Shown piece by piece: positions 47,436-60,805 of a stretch of 64,000 nucleotides of DNA. Location: the NCBI GenBank assembly GCA_013180625.2, contig SNVD02013163.1:1-64000 (forward strand). The letters run 5' to 3'. Source of the DNA: Boswellia sacra (taxonomy: Eukaryota; Streptophyta; Magnoliopsida; Sapindales; Burseraceae). The position numbers and the translations under genes are program-made. The first letter of the stretch is position 1. Each line of letters begins with the position of its first letter. The notes under the pieces are model-generated. The model was given only the letters and a program-made list of their open reading frames with translations, had not been told where the DNA came from and did not search any database.

Positions 47436-47495
47436 ATTAGTATCAGAGCAGGTTCACTGACATGCAAGTGTAGATCAAGCAATTCTTTTTTAGGT

Positions 47496-50400
47496 ATGGA
47501 AGGACTACAAAATGAAAGTTCAGTCACTCAACCACCATTATTCGAACATGGGAATTATGCCTATTGGGAGGTTAAAATGAAAATCTTCTTAAAATCCCTT
47601 GATGATAGAGTTTGGATTAATGTTGTTCATGGATGGACACCACCGATGAAGACAAATGAAGCTTGGCAACAAGTTAAAAAACTAGAAAATGAATGGTCTG
47701 AAGCCGAATATAGATTTTTCAAATGGAATTCTAAAGGAATCAATACCATTTTTAGCGCTATCAATATTCAACAATTTGGGTTGATCTCAAAGTGCACAAC
47801 TGGAAAACAAGCATGGGATACTCTCCAAGTAAAATATGAAGGTATAGAGAAGGTAAAAGATTCAAAATTACTTACCTTAACTTCAAAGTTTGAAAATCTT
47901 ACTATGCATAAAGATGACTCTATAAGTGATTTTCATACTAGACTTTGTGAGATAACTAATGCTGCTTACATGCTTGGTGATGAATATTCTTAGGCTAAAA
48001 TTGTAGGAAAGATCATTAGATCTTTACTAAATAAATTTCAGTCTAGGGTTACAGCCATTGAAGAAAGCAATCATGTGAAGACTATGAGGGTTGATGAATT
48101 ACTCGGTTCTCTTCAAGAATATGAGATGGGGCTAAAATCAAGGAAGAAAGAAAAGTGCATTGCCTTTTCTGCCACTTTAGAAAAGAAAGAAAGTGAATGT
48201 TCAGATGATGAGCAGATTGCGTATTTGACGAAGAACTTTGTCAAATATATGAAGAAGAATCTCAGGAAGAAAAATCTTAAGAGAGCCTAGAAAGTAAAGA
48301 GCTTTAACGCAAAGAGATTTCTCAAAGAACCAACCAAGAAGATTCAAGAAAATCCTGACATGAAAGGCCAAATACAATGCTTCGAATGTAAGGGATTTGG
48401 ACATAGATAATATGAGTGTCCTAATTATAAGAGAAGAATGGATAAAGGTATGTGTGCAACCTAGAGTGATGATTCAAAAATAGATTCTGATGAAGAAGAA
48501 CATTCTAGTAACTTTGTTGGTAATGTGTCTGATAAAGGCAAAGCAGTCGTGTCTGACATAATTGAGCAGAACAAACCAGACGCTGATGAATCTAATTCAG
48601 AAGAAGAAGCTGATTATCATGTGGAATATCAACCTTCTTATAATGAGCTTTATGAAACATGGGAAAAACAGAAGTCGCAAGTCAATAACCTATTGAAAGA
48701 GAGAGAAGTTCTCAGATATGAAAAGACATAAGCTAAAGATTGCATCAGTAAATTGGAAACGCCTATGAACTAGAAAATTGAAGAAATTGAGAAACTTAAA
48801 TCAGAACTTGCTGATTCTCATAAGTGTATTGATGAACATAAAATTGGTTTAGCTCGATCAGATCAAGTTTTAAGTCTTGTGAGAAAAAACACAAATAAGC
48901 ATGGCTTGGGATTCGATGAAGGTAAAATTGCTTCAACTTCTAAAAACAGTTTTCATTAAAGCCTCAACTAACATTGTAGATTCAAGCTCAAGTGACACAA
49001 AATCAAGCTCAAAAGGTAAAGAAATTTGTCTTAACCACGAGTCCTTTTAAGTCCAGTCCAGAAAAGGTAATCAAATTTGGTCTTACTTGTTATTTCTGTA
49101 GTGTCAAAAGTTACATCAGACCTAGATGTTACAAGTTATTAAAATTATTGCATAAGAAATCTAAACAGTTCAGACAGTTACCTAAGACTCATCCAGTTTA
49201 GGTTAAGAAATAGTCAACTACATGCAATGTTGCTTTTACTGCTTTAAAATCTAAAACTAATGATTTTTGGTATTTTGACAGTGGATGTCCAAGATACATG
49301 ATAGAGAACAAGAACTTATTGAAAGATATCAGATCTTATAAGGAAGGGACAGTCATGTTTGGTAATGGAGCTAAAAGCAAAGTGTTAGATAAGGGTACCT
49401 TATGCGTTGAAGGTTTGCCTGAACTGAAAAATGTGTTGTTTGATGAAGGGCTAAAAGCTAATCTACTTAGTATGAGCTAAATTTCTGATGATCAGTTTGA
49501 AGTAAATTTTACTCAAAACAAGTGCTTGGTTTTAGACAAACATGGAAATTGCATTCTTGAAGGCACTCGATCAAATGACAATTGCTACTTCTTAACAAAT
49601 ATTAATGCATTTTCTACCAAAATATCTGGTTTGGAGTTATGGCACCAAAAGCTAGGACACATAAACTACATGGACTTAGTTAAGTTAACTAAGATTGGTG
49701 ATTTAAATGGTGTTCCTACTCTTGATGACAAACCAGATAGTATTTGTGGACCATGTCAATTAGGCAAACAAATAAGAGGATCATATAACTTTAACACACA
49801 CCTTAGCACATCTAAAATTTTAAATTTGTTTATATAGACCTCATGGGACCCATGCAAATTGATAGCATTGCTGGAAAAAGGTATGTTTTTGTTGTTGTTG
49901 ATGATTTTTCAAGGTTTATTAGGGTTGAATTCGTTCGTTAAAAATCTGACACGTTTGAAGTTTTCGGGAACTTATGTATTAAACTTGAGAATGAACAAAA
50001 TAGGAACATTGAGAGAATTGTAAAAATCTGAAGTGATCATGGGAAAGAATTCGAAAATATTTCTTCTACAGATTTTTGTAAATTTCTTGGCATATCTCAT
50101 GAATTTTTAGCTTCAAAGACACATGAACAAAATAGAGTGGTAGAGCAGAAGAACAGGACTTTACAAGAGATGGCAAGGGTCACGTTGAATAGTAAGAAGC
50201 TAAAAAAAAGACTATAGACAATGGCCATTAGCACAGCGTGTTACATCTCCAATAGAATATTCTTGAGACTAGGCACAACTCAAACCCCCTATGAAATTCT
50301 AAAAGAAGGAAATCTAACCTAAAATATTTTCATGTTTTAGGTTGTAGGTGCTTTATATTGAATGATGGAGAGTAGTTGGGCACGTTCGATAGTAAAAGTG

Positions 50401-52089
50401 ATGAGGGGGTGTTTGTTGGTTATTCAACAAATAGCAAAGCTTTTAGAATTTATAACTTGAGGATTGAGACCATTGTGGAAACAACCAACGTAGTGTTTGA
50501 TGATGCTGATGATTTCTCTATTTATTCACAAGAAAAGCAGATTATCAGACTGATAGAGAATGTAGAGGTTATAGAAGATTCGAACTGAACTATATCAGAC
50601 AGCAAGACAAAGCTAGTTACAACTAATACAACTATTGCAACTAACTCAGACAAAACTGAACCATCAGACAATATTGATCCAAATAGAAATCAAATAAGAG
50701 ATGTTGGCATTAGAAAAGATCCACTTTCATGGATTCAAAAGGAACATCCCACAACTTCAATCATTTGAGGTTACTTGCACAAGGTTATACTCAAACTGAA
50801 GGCATTGATTTTGAGGAACCTTTGCACTTGTTGCTAGACTTGAATCTATTAGGTTGCTACTTGCTATTTCATACTTGTTGAACTTTAAATTGTTTTAAAT
50901 GGATGTTAAGACAACCTTCTTGAATAGCCATCTTAATGAAGAGGCTTATGTTGAATAGTCCAAAGGATTTGTTGATGCTAGACATCCAAATTTTGCGTAC
51001 AAGCTTCACAAAGCATCGTATGGCTTGAAACAAGCTCCTAAAGCTTGGCATGAGAGATTGACTAGCTTCTTAATTCAAAGAGGCTACACTAGAGGAAGTA
51101 ATGATAAAACTTTATTTATTAAACATGCTTCTACTTATTCCATTATTGCTCAAGTGTATGTTGATGATATTGTTTTTGGTTCCACTAATAAAGTCAAGGC
51201 TAAAAAGTTTGTCGAGCTAATGCAGAGTGAATTTGAGATGAGCATGATATGGAAGTTGAATTTCTTTCTTGGTTTACAAGTGAAGCAATGAAAGTGAAAT
51301 TTTTATTTCACAGTAAAAGTATGCTAAAAACTTGGTAAAGAAATTTGAACTTGACAAAGCCAAGACATGTAGGACTCCCATGAGTACCAACATCAAACTA
51401 ACAAAAGAGAATGCAGGTAATGATGTTGATTTAAGTTTTTACAGGAGCATGATTGGAAGTCTCCTATACCTGATTGCCAACAGACCTGACATCAGTTTCA
51501 ATGTGGGGTTATATGCTCATTTTCAATCATGTTTGAAAGAACTATATTTTTCAGCAGTGAAGAGAATCATCAAGTATATCAATGGGACATCTGAATTTGG
51601 AATTTGGTTTACTAAGGACACAAATACATATCTTGTAGGTTATAATGCAGCTTGGGCTGGAAACATTGATGATAGGAAAAGCACTTCGAGTGACTACTTT
51701 TACCTAGGCAATAACCTAGTTTCTTGACACAGCAAAAAGCAAAATAGCATTTCATTATCCATAGTAGAGGCTAAATACATAGCTGCTGCACTCAGTTACT
51801 TGGGATGAAACAAATGATAAGTGACTATCTTATTAATCAAGATTCTATAACTTTGTTTTATGATAACACCAGCACGATTAAAATCTCAAAAAATTCAGTC
51901 CAACATTCTAGAACTAAGCACATCGATATAAGACATCATTTTATTAGAGAGATTGTTGAATCCAAAACAATCCACATTAAACATATCTCTATTGAGAATC
52001 AACTAGCTGACTTGTTTACTAAAGTACTTAATGCATTAAGATTTGAAAAACTGAAAAAAGCCATTGGCATTTACCAGTTATTTGCATAA
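47496..52089 (+). pseudogene. Sirevirus gag-pol, mutated with internal deletion
   Basis: Gag starts at ATG 47496 (MEGLQNESSVTQPPLF) and carries FHTRLCEITNAAYMLG near 47935. Zinc knuckles are near 48378 (CFECKGFGHR) and 49088 (CYFCSVKSYIRPRC, His lost). Protease has WYFDSGCPRYM near 49270 and the pre-integrase region ELWHQKLGHINYMDLVKL near 49635. Integrase has a DFSRF block near 49900 and then many stops. Near 50765 the frame jumps from the WIQKEHPTTSII motif straight into AQGYTQTEGIDFEE, so the start of reverse transcriptase is deleted. The rest has MDVKTTFLN, YGLKQAPKAWHERL (51020), VYVDDIVFG (51155) and RNase H AWAGNIDDRKSTSS (51650). It ends ENQLADLFTKVLNALRFEKL at 52089. Non-functional. 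Confidence 0.85.
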
Positions 52090-52987
52090 AACTGTGTTTA
52101 ATTACGTTATTTGTATCTGCAGCATCATTAGTCAATTTTTCAACTTAAGCATGATTGAGCTGCTTTGATTGTTTAATTTACTAGTAATTTAATGTAAAGA
52201 AAACACAGAGGGCTACCAGTTATGTTTTGTAAAGGCTATCATTAGATAGTAGCTTCAATGTATCTTGGAAATATATTGAGGCTACCCACTTTAATGGAAG
52301 AGGGCAACCTTATTTATTATGTGAAAGCTATTATTTTGACAAAGAAAATTCATGTTGAGGTTAATGTTTGTGTGTGTAAGAAGCATACTTATGTTGACCA
52401 CTCAACGAAATTGAATATAAGATAATGAAAAATGATTTTTTTTATAAGATTAAACATGATACATTCTTGGTTTTAAAATGATTTTATAAAGTTCAGATAT
52501 TTTAGTTATGTAAAATTTGATTGTTTTCAATTATGTGCAATATATCTTGCAAACAAAGCTTCATGTTTGACTTGATTTTGTTTACTTATGTGTTGATGTG
52601 TCAATAAAGTGAGCCACATCAGCAAGGTTTTTTTGAATGGGAGGTTGTTCAGTGTCGGGAAGATTTTGGTGATTTGAAAGCTCATGATTTTATAAGACTC
52701 AAAATTGCCCTAATTAATAAAGATTTTCAAAAATATTTTTGGAAATTACCATAATTAATGTGATAAATAAAGATTTTCTCTTTCATGGATTTTCATCTAT
52801 TTTGGAAAATCAATTTTATTCAAATTTGAACTCCTAGAATTCGGATTGGATTGCGATTTCGTTCCGGTTATTTCACACTTAGTTATTAACTCTTGGTTAT
52901 ATCAATCTCTCTTTGCATATTTGGTTTTCTATCTCTCTTTTAACCCTAAAATACAACAGCTATCAAAACTTCTTCTTCGTCACCATT
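52090..52987 (+). other. Sirevirus spacer between pol and extra ORF
   Basis: Non-coding. Holds AGGGCTACC and GAGGCTACCC words (52205-52310) matching the spacer of the first Sirevirus, and a polypurine-like AATGGGAGGTTGTTCAGTG near 52637. Confidence 0.55.
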
Positions 52988-54650
52988 ATGGCCAAATGCA
53001 AAGTTGTCACTCAATCCTCATCAACTAAACCTGAAACCACTAGCTCTTCTTCAATCTCTGACTCTTCAACTGAAGAAGACTCAAGCCAGAAAGAGCAGTA
53101 GGAACAGCAAGCACAACATGCAAACCTAGAAATCGAACCAGAATAATCACCTTTGACATAACCAAAACAATCATCAATTGGAGAACCAGATTCGCTTTCA
53201 ACTCCACCAATACTAGTTGACCCAGCCATGAGTAAGGACGATGATGTCATATTTGGTGAAGTCCAGGATCATGTCAATCCTTGCAATCACAAGTTCTTAA
53301 AAAGAGAGAATGGGACAATGTATAGAAGATACATATCTAGGAGAGAAATCTGTGTGGACAGGCCTGTCAAAGTCAATAACTTAGATGATTATCAACTCAA
53401 AGAGGTGATTGAATCTAGGCATTTGATGAGGACGGTAACAAATTTGACCCCTCTTGTAAAATCTCTTGTTCAAAAGTTCTATGCTAATATATTGCCATGC
53501 ATTGAGGATCCTAGGAGCTATTATTACCATAAGGTTTATTGTTAAGGAAAGTTGATTCGACTCTTTTCGAATATCATAAACCAGTTTTATGAAATTTCTA
53601 TTGACATTCAATACACTGTCAGTAGTGATTTGAAAATGAGTGATGTTACTTATGAGCTGACTAGGAGTCGTAATGTTCATTGGGATTCACATGATGGCAT
53701 TGATAAAAAACATTTGATTATGAAATATCGTGTATTTCATAAGATCACTCAATATAATTGGTTTCCATCCACATACTAGAACAAAGTTAGAGAAGATAGA
53801 ACCAAATTTCCTTATTGTGTTCGCACAAATCGTCCAATTAATCTTGGCTTATGGATGTAAGATTACATTGTTCAAATTACAGCTTAACGATCTCATAAGA
53901 AATTGCTTGTTATACCCTGCAGAGTCATGCTTTGTTGATGCAAAATGAGATTGAACTGGAGGATGGTGAAATCACTGAAGAGATTCTTCCTGCCATCAAA
54001 AAAGGATTCATGACTAGGATCAGAAATGCTCCTAAGGGGGAGGAGATTCCACAGAGATAGCCTAGATAGAGAAGACCCCTAGGTCAGACTAGATGGCTTC
54101 TATTAATGAGCAGCTTATTTTAATCACTTCTTCTTTAGCTGACCTTATACAAGAAAATCAAGCTATCAAGCTAATTTTGCAGAGTCTGGAAGAAAAGTTC
54201 GAGAACAGATCAAGTGGTGAAAAATCAATGAAGAAAAGGAAGAGGAAGGACAAGAAGAGGAGTAAGAAGTAATTGAAACTAGCTGCATATGAATCTCCAC
54301 AAAGCAAGACTTCTTCAAAATCAGTGAATGACACTCCAAAACCACTACAACCTGATCAAGCTCCACATTCATCTCCCTTTCAAGTCACACAACAAGCTAT
54401 TCAAACATTAGTGGATATTTCTCAGAAGATAGAAATCACAGCTGAGAGATATGCTTGTCAAATTCAAGAGACAGTTATTATAGTTGCCACCTCCACAGAA
54501 ATAAGTGTTCCATCAGCTCTTGCTCCAACTCCTGTAGAAATTTCGCCAACTACTATGGTTAAGATATACAAGACCACCACTAAAAGATACAAAAAGCGCC
54601 CTAGAAAACCATCCAAATTGCATGTGCGCAAGTCTGCCAGGCTGAACTGA
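52988..54650 (+). pseudogene. Sirevirus additional (env-like) ORF, broken
   Basis: ATG 52988 opens a Ser/Thr/Glu-rich N-terminus (MAKCKVVTQSSSTKPETTSS). The conserved core includes QKFYANILPCIED near 53470, then after a stop a Trp-containing block and KITQYNWFPSTY near 53745, parallel to the ARYNWTPTS block of the first Sirevirus. ELEDGEITEEILPAIKKGF near 53950 is followed by shifts. The C-terminal 54273-54650 is Pro/Thr-rich and ends in a Lys/Arg cluster (KRYKKRPRKPSKLHVRKSAR), resembling a nuclear localisation signal. Function of this Sirevirus-specific protein is unknown. Confidence 0.65.
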
Positions 54651-55204
54651 ACATTACCTTTACCTTTTTTTTCTTCTATTATTTTTTTAATTTTATGGTT
54701 CCCTCTTTGTCTTTGGCACTTGTTATAAAACCAAGGGGGAGTAGTACTTAAGCTTTTTACTTTTTTTATGGATGTTTCTATGCTTAGGTTTTTTGTTTGT
54801 TGCATTTTATTTTAATTCTGCCATGCAAATTTTAAATTGTGATGTTTGTAGGTTCCATGTTTGTTTTGAGTTAGGAGGAGTTGTTTATGCATGTAGGGGA
54901 TTACTTGATTTGTTTGTTAAAATTTTGTTTTCAGATTTTGATCTGTGTTTATTACAATCCAGTTTGCAAATTGCAAGCTATTGGTGCTCTGTTTTTTATA
55001 ACTATTTTTTGTGCAAGTCCTAACAAATTCAGTTATGTTCTTTTTGTTATGTTTGTTATCACTGAAAGTTGGTTAAGTCTACTTTTGTGAATTTTTGACT
55101 AAGCATTTACATTTTGTTTTCAATTATATTACACTTAACCATGTAGGACTTTGTGTTCATGGAATACGTAAATGTTTTCATCACAAGATGCCAAAGAGGG
55201 AGAT
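54651..55204 (+). other. Sirevirus 3' non-coding region
   Basis: T-rich sequence with AAGGGGGAGTAGTA near 54733 and the terminal tract CCAAAGAGGGAGAT directly before the 3' LTR. No gene. Confidence 0.55.
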
Positions 55205-56093
55205 TGTTAGTGCCAATGTAACACATGACAAACTTCATGCATGTGATCAAGATTTTATTTTTATCAACTTGTGATAAAAACATGTGTGTTATTCTTTTTT
55301 CTAATGCATTATGAAATATTTATTTTAGGAAAAGATTTGATTGATTGATTTTTAGAAAGCTTTAAGATATTTTTGATATTTATACTAATTGGTTAACTAT
55401 CTTAATTGATTGCAATCACTTATTTTAATTAGGATATTGTGATATGCTTTCCTATAATTTGTGATCTTTATTTAATCATCCTATTTAGTTTTGTAAAGAA
55501 TTAATAATGATTATATTTGTTGATTATAGGATTTATATAATTGACTACGTAGCTTATATAAGGGTAGGCACTTAAGGCTTGATGTGGGTATGTCTGCTTA
55601 ATTAAGAACTGCACTTGGGTGTGTTTGTTTTCTGTGTTCTTCATTGTCAACGCTTTATGCTCGAGTGAGTTAAGACTATGCATGACTCATGCTGTTGAGT
55701 ATGTGCTGATTTGTAAGGGTTATTAAGTCGTGTAAGGTTAAGAGAGTTTAGTGATTACGTGATTTTGTAACAGTTACGTAGATTACGTTTGACTGAACTA
55801 GTGTAGTTAAGTCTGAAGTATTTATGAAGTGCAACATCAAAAGAGTGTGCGAAAGACTGTGGCTGTGATCGAGAGTGATCAAATTTACATAGATTAGGTT
55901 AGTGAGCGGGTATCTACTATTATAAAGAGTCATAAGTCGAGTATAAATATACACAGTATAATGGCTTGCAACTCTTGTTACTCGTAGATGTTGAATGGTT
56001 TATAGCTGAACCACGTAAAATCTTCTGTTCTATCGTACTTTATTGTTTTTAGTTAAGTTACTGTTAACTATCCACACATTGAAAAAATTAACA
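55205..56093 (+). repeat. 3' LTR of the second Sirevirus
   Basis: Begins TGTTAGTGCCAATG and ends AAATTAACA. Partner of 46517-47435 with many transitions and several indels. Confidence 0.85.
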
Positions 56094-56252
56094 CAATTTC
56101 ACATAACTGAATACAAAAGTTGTCATTAAAAATACAAAATTTAATAAAGAATAATTATTTTAATTTTGAAGCTTGTAATTGTTGGCTCAATCAAACAAGG
56201 AGTTTAATTATTTAAACAAAATCTTGAATCTTTAATGAAAGGTTTTTCCAAT

Positions 56253-56441
56253 GAGTAATTCTACATATATAACTATTCTATACAACTTATGCCATACAAT
56301 TTAAGGTGACATAATATTACTGAGCGGATAAAATTAAAAATTAAATGAAAGAGATTTTATGACAATCACTAATTCACTTAGATTATGCCACCATAGGTAC
56401 TTGATTGACCATGTATGAAAAGGTTGTATATACAGTTTTAT
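56253..56441. mobile_element. MITE remnant, family shared with 62663-62805
   Basis: The left end GAGTAATTCTACATATATAA and the right end GGTTGTATATACAGTTTTATT are inverted partners over about 30 bp. An internal TGCCACCATAGG word occurs. No clear target duplication. Confidence 0.5.
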
Positions 56442-56726
56442 TTATTTTTTTTAATTGTTCACTGACTTTCATATCTTTTTGTTACTAAAGGGAATAAAAT
56501 ATTTCTTCAATTAGAGAGTTTGAATCGTTTGATGAACAAAAGTTCATTTTATTCTATGTGGTTCCATGAAATAAAAATATTCAATATCACTAAGTCTAAT
56601 CTTACATAAATTGGAGTACAAAAATGGCACAAATTTGAAAATGTCTTTATACAAGTAACTTAATAATCACAGGCCAACAGATAATAATATATAATCAAGA
56701 TCATTAAAATAAAAAATAAAAAACAA

Positions 56727-56744
56727 AGAGAGAGAGAGAGAGAA
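56727..56744. repeat. GA microsatellite
   Basis: An uninterrupted (GA)n run of about 18 bp. Confidence 0.8.
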
Positions 56745-56869
56745 CAAATATGTTTCTGTTATTAATATTGAACTGAATGTTATATGTGGCTTCTTTAATA
56801 ATAAAGGTATATATATATGCATAAATAAAATTAATTTCCTTAATTTTTTCCCTTTGAAGTAAAATGGAT

Positions 56870-57397
56870 TTATATTCTTTATATTTGTTTTTCTACAATA
56901 TTATAAATGTAGAGGACTCAAAATTGTTTCATATTCTAATGGTTCTCATTTTATACAAGTAAGAAATGGAAAGACAACTAATATTCAGATTGAAGAAATG
57001 TCTTAATTGAAAATTAATCCTTGCACAAAGATGAAAGCTACTCTTATCCAACGAATTAATCGATAGAAAAGTTATAATAATATATGAAATATTTCTTATC
57101 CAATGATTTCTTCAAAGGATAACATAGAAAGAGATTAATTTGACCCAGCAAATTTTCTAAGAAGTGATTGATTAAAGGTAAAAAATTTTATGAACCAAGG
57201 TGAAAATACAACAACAAGTAATGAGAAAACCATGTCCAGGGAAAAAAAAAAGGAAAAAAAAAGCAGTTGAGAAGGATTAAAAAATGATGCAACCATATTA
57301 TCCGAATTTTAGTTCAAGAACTACGTGAAAACAAGAAAAAGCGTTAACAGGGTTTATAAGCAAGTATTGCTGACATTCTCTCTATGAGCATAGAAGG
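56870..57397. repeat. Paralogous segment (copy B), continuous form
   Basis: This 528-bp stretch aligns in order with 16110-16503, 29311-29355 and 30800-30860. It is interrupted on its own right side by the LTR at 57398 and resumes at 60904. Confidence 0.65.
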
Positions 57398-58107
57398 TGA
57401 CACGACCCGCCCCTAGCTACACAGGCGAATCATGCCTAAAACTGTGGACTACTGGCTGTTTCTTAATTCTTGTCTTTCTTATGGAACAATTTTGAAATAA
57501 TTCTCATTACATCCACAAATGAAATTTAAAATAAAACAATTTAACTATTACAACCTTAACACATCCTTGCACCATCACGTGGCTGGGCCTCAAAACTTTA
57601 TAACTATATCACATTTTGCTTTCACCTGGGGGGGAATTTTTAAAAACAAAGAAAAATAAAAATAAAGATGTGAGTATAAAACTCAGTGAGTGGAGATAAA
57701 AAAAAATGTATTCGTAAATAAATCCAAAAAAAAATCATATTGTTGTAAAATAAATATTTACTTTATATAAAAAAAATAGTCTTTATAATCTATAACTTTC
57801 ATTTCATCTAAAATGTCATAAAACTTCAAAGTAAATAACTATTGAATGACTAAATTAATCAAAATACTAGTTATAATTAAAACAATAAAATAATCATCTT
57901 TAATCGTATAATACGATGCTCTTGATGATCATGCTAAAATCATTGCTTCAGTTATTTACTATGCAAAACATAATTTTCTTAAAAATCTTCTTTCAGAAGA
58001 AACTTTTAAGAATCATGCTTCTTTTTCAAACAAACTCATATAAACAATAAAATATTCAAAACTCTTTTCATTATACTAAACAAGTACCCTTGGAACTGTC
58101 TCATCCT

Positions 58108-58225
58108 GCCTGGCGAGATCTAACATCGCATAGGCAGAACTATATGAATTTCCTCATACCTGGTGAGATCTACATCACGCAGGCAGAGCTATCTGTACCT
58201 GGCGAGATCTAACATCACACAGGCC
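58108..58225. repeat. Three tandem copies of a CCTGGYGAGATCT unit
   Basis: CCTGGCGAGATCTAACATCG.., CCTGGTGAGATCTACATCAC.. and CCTGGCGAGATCTAACATCA.. start at 58108, 58159 and 58198, each followed by ..AGGCAGARCTAT or AGGCCTGCTAT. It is part of the LTR-like element. Confidence 0.75.
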
Positions 58226-60084
58226 TGCTATCTAGTCATACGTATGCGTATAGTTGCCCCCAAAGGGCTAAAGCGCCCAGATCACACGGCCCAAAGCCTC
58301 TATGTGTGTCTGAACGGGCCCCAAAGGCCTCTATCTGTATCACTGTCTAAGTGATCTGACTAATTGTCTGGATATCTGGGTACTAGCTTAGTATAACATG
58401 ACTACACTTTCTTATTTTCATTAAAAACTGATTTCATTTAAAAACTGCTTTATATGCTAAAATCTCTCTTTTCAAGCAATTTATCAAAATCTGAAAATTT
58501 TATGCAAGCTAAAGCTGAAAATATTTGTATTATTTGAATTAATCAAAGACAAACATTTAAAACGACATTTCTAAATACTTTAAGAAAATTCTTGAGTCAA
58601 ATGACTATGAAAACTTTAAATATCTATGCTTTCATACTTTCTCTAAATTTACAAAATATAACTTTCTGAAAAACTAAAACGCACTTCAAATACAAAATCT
58701 GATTTTTCTTTTTTCTAAATGCTATATCTCTGTTCAAAAACTAATTTTTAAAACTAAAATTCATGTCTACAACCAATTTGAAAACTAGCTTTGAAATATC
58801 TTAATAATTGAAAATAAGTATAATAAATGGGTCTATCTACCCTCAAGAAATACTATAAAAACTAACTTGAATTCTTATAAATTCGCTAAAATTCTCGATA
58901 ATTCTATAAAATGCTAAATAAACATAACTAAGTAAATACTAAAACATAGTTCTAATTATCCAGAAAATAAATCTTCTACTCTTTCTAAAACTTTCTAAAA
59001 TATCCATAAAATAAAATACTTTCCATTTCACTATAAACCATAATTTATATTTTTATCTCAAAATCTCATATATCATACTTTAATTAAAATCTTTATGACT
59101 ATTCTAAATTTTTAATAATTCTGCATTCAGGCCCCTGAAAATTCTGGAATAGCTTTCTAAATTTACAATTCAGCCCCTACTGCTGGGTAGTTTTAAAATT
59201 TTGCATTGTCACCCCTACAGAATTAAATTCTAATTTTCAAAACTTTTTCTTCAACATGTGTATTTATTTAAAGAACATAACTAAATACTTCAATTTTCTA
59301 TACAAATTCATTTAATTATAAACGTCTATTTTCCAATCATAAAAGAAAACTTTCTACTTTCCATTAACACATAGCATATATTCATTCTACAACTTTCACC
59401 TTAATTTTATTTTTCTCTTGTACTCAAACTTATCGAAACAATATTTATTACATATTCAAAAACTAATCTACTAGTACTATCCATAACCATCCTTCTATCC
59501 AAAATCTAATACTTTACACACTCTTATTTTCAAAATACATAAATCATCATTATCTATTCTAAAAACTTTTAATATACTCAATTAATTAAACTAATAACTT
59601 AAATCATATGGAAAACCATAAATTTAATACACTTTAATATAATATAAAATTCTCAAAACATAATCCACTCACTAATTTGGTTGCACACTTCGGTTAGCTC
59701 GGATTTGATTCCAAAATCAACGTACTACATAGTTGGCCACATCCTTCTACGAAGAATTTATCCTTCATTATCCTTAAACAAGACTTCAATTCCATCTTGA
59801 TCCTCCTTCTCTCTCTAGATTCTCTCTCTAAAAATTCTTGTTTTTCTCTTCACACAATCCTCAATTTGGCTTTTTCCCCCATTCTCCTCTCTTCTCCCGT
59901 CTGTCTTCTCTCCATTTCTCTGGAATTTTTTTTTGTCTTATAATTAATTGAATAAAAGAGAAATGGGCTGGGTATTATAAAAATTCAAATAGCTTGGGCT
60001 TTTTTTGTAAATGGGCCCAAAAAAATTGGGCTGTTTCGGGGTCTTGGGTTCGAGTGGGGGAGGCGTCACACCCGTGTGTAGATA

Positions 60085-60400
60085 CACGGAGTGTGGACAA
60101 AACCATGCGGGACCAGTGGGCCCCAGAGCGGACAATACCTTAGAGTGTCCGGCCATGTACCTGTGACCCCGGAGGCAGGGCAGGGGGGTCCGTGTGCGCC
60201 CGGGAGAGATCGGGCGGGGGATGGGTCGTTACATAAAAAGGCGCCTTTTTATGTAACGACCCATCCCCCGCCCGATCTCTCCCGGGCGCACACGGACCCC
60301 CCTGCCCTGCCTCCGGGGTCACAGGTACATGGCCGGACACTCTAAGGTATTGTCCGCTCTGGGGCCCATTGGTCCCGCACAGTTTTGTCGCGCCTTTTTA
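60085..60400. repeat. Large palindrome P1 (arms about 155 bp)
   Basis: The centre is at 60242/60243 in a perfect ACATAAAAAGGC/GCCTTTTTATGT. Arms extend outward through the terminal sequence of the LTR (GGGTCGTTACA, CCGGAGGCAGGGCAGG, GCGGACAATACCTTAGA) with only a few mismatches. The right arm is then repeated directly: 60242-60389 and 60390-60537 are near-identical 148-bp units starting CGCCTTTTTATGTAACG. Confidence 0.85.
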
Positions 60401-60537
60401 TGTAACGACCCATCCCCCGCCTGATCTCTCCCGGGCGCACACGGATCCCCCTGCCCTGCCTCCGGGGTCACAGGTACATGGCCGGACACTCTAAGGTATT
60501 GTCCGCTCTGGGCCCACCGGTCCCGCACGGTTTTGTC

Positions 60538-60805
60538 CACACTCCGTGTATCTACACACGGGTGTGACGCCTCCCCCACTCGAACCCAAGACCCCAAAGG
60601 TCATTCCAGTTCGAAATGAGTACCATTCGGCTCCGAAAGGTCATTCCAGTTCGAAATGAGTACCATTCGGCTCCGAATGGTACTCATTTCGAACTGGAAT
60701 GACCTTTGGGGTCTTGGGTTCGAGTGGGGGAGGCGTCACACCCGTGTGTAGATACACGGAGTGTGGACAAAACCGTGCGGGACCAGTGGGCCCCAGAGCG
60801 GACAA
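60538..60805. repeat. Large palindrome P2 with 40-bp tandem duplication
   Basis: The centre is at 60671/60672 in CCATTCGG-CT-CCGAATGG. The left arm contains the 40-bp unit AAAGGTCATTCC..CGGCTCCG twice (about 60596-60635 and 60636-60675); the right arm contains it once. Beyond that both arms carry GGTCTTGGGTTCGAGTGGGG and the LTR end sequence, so inverted similarity continues to 60390 and 60903. Confidence 0.8.

Larger units (their letters stand above)
46517..56093 (+). mobile_element. Second Sirevirus-type Ty1/copia retrotransposon
   Basis: LTRs of about 0.9 kb (46517-47435 and 55205-56093) begin TGTTAGTG and end ATTAACA (ATTAATA in the 5' copy). Candidate duplications are AAATT and CAATT, 4 of 5 matching. 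The primer site TAGTATCAGAGC carries one change. Layout equals the first Sirevirus: gag-pol, spacer, extra ORF, repeated GGGGGAG tracts (about 54037 and 54736) and AAGAGGGAGAT before the 3' LTR. Not the same family as 16504-27225 but closely related to the solo LTR at 22206. Confidence 0.85.

Noticed and set aside
55501..55954. Short frames on - in the 3' LTR of the second Sirevirus
   Set aside because: The same frames recur in the 5' LTR (47128-47313) only because the LTRs are duplicates; no coding evidence.
60091..60597. Open frames on both strands with the same peptide
   Set aside because: They are mirror readings of the palindromic LTR ends (the same sequence in opposite orientation), not genes.
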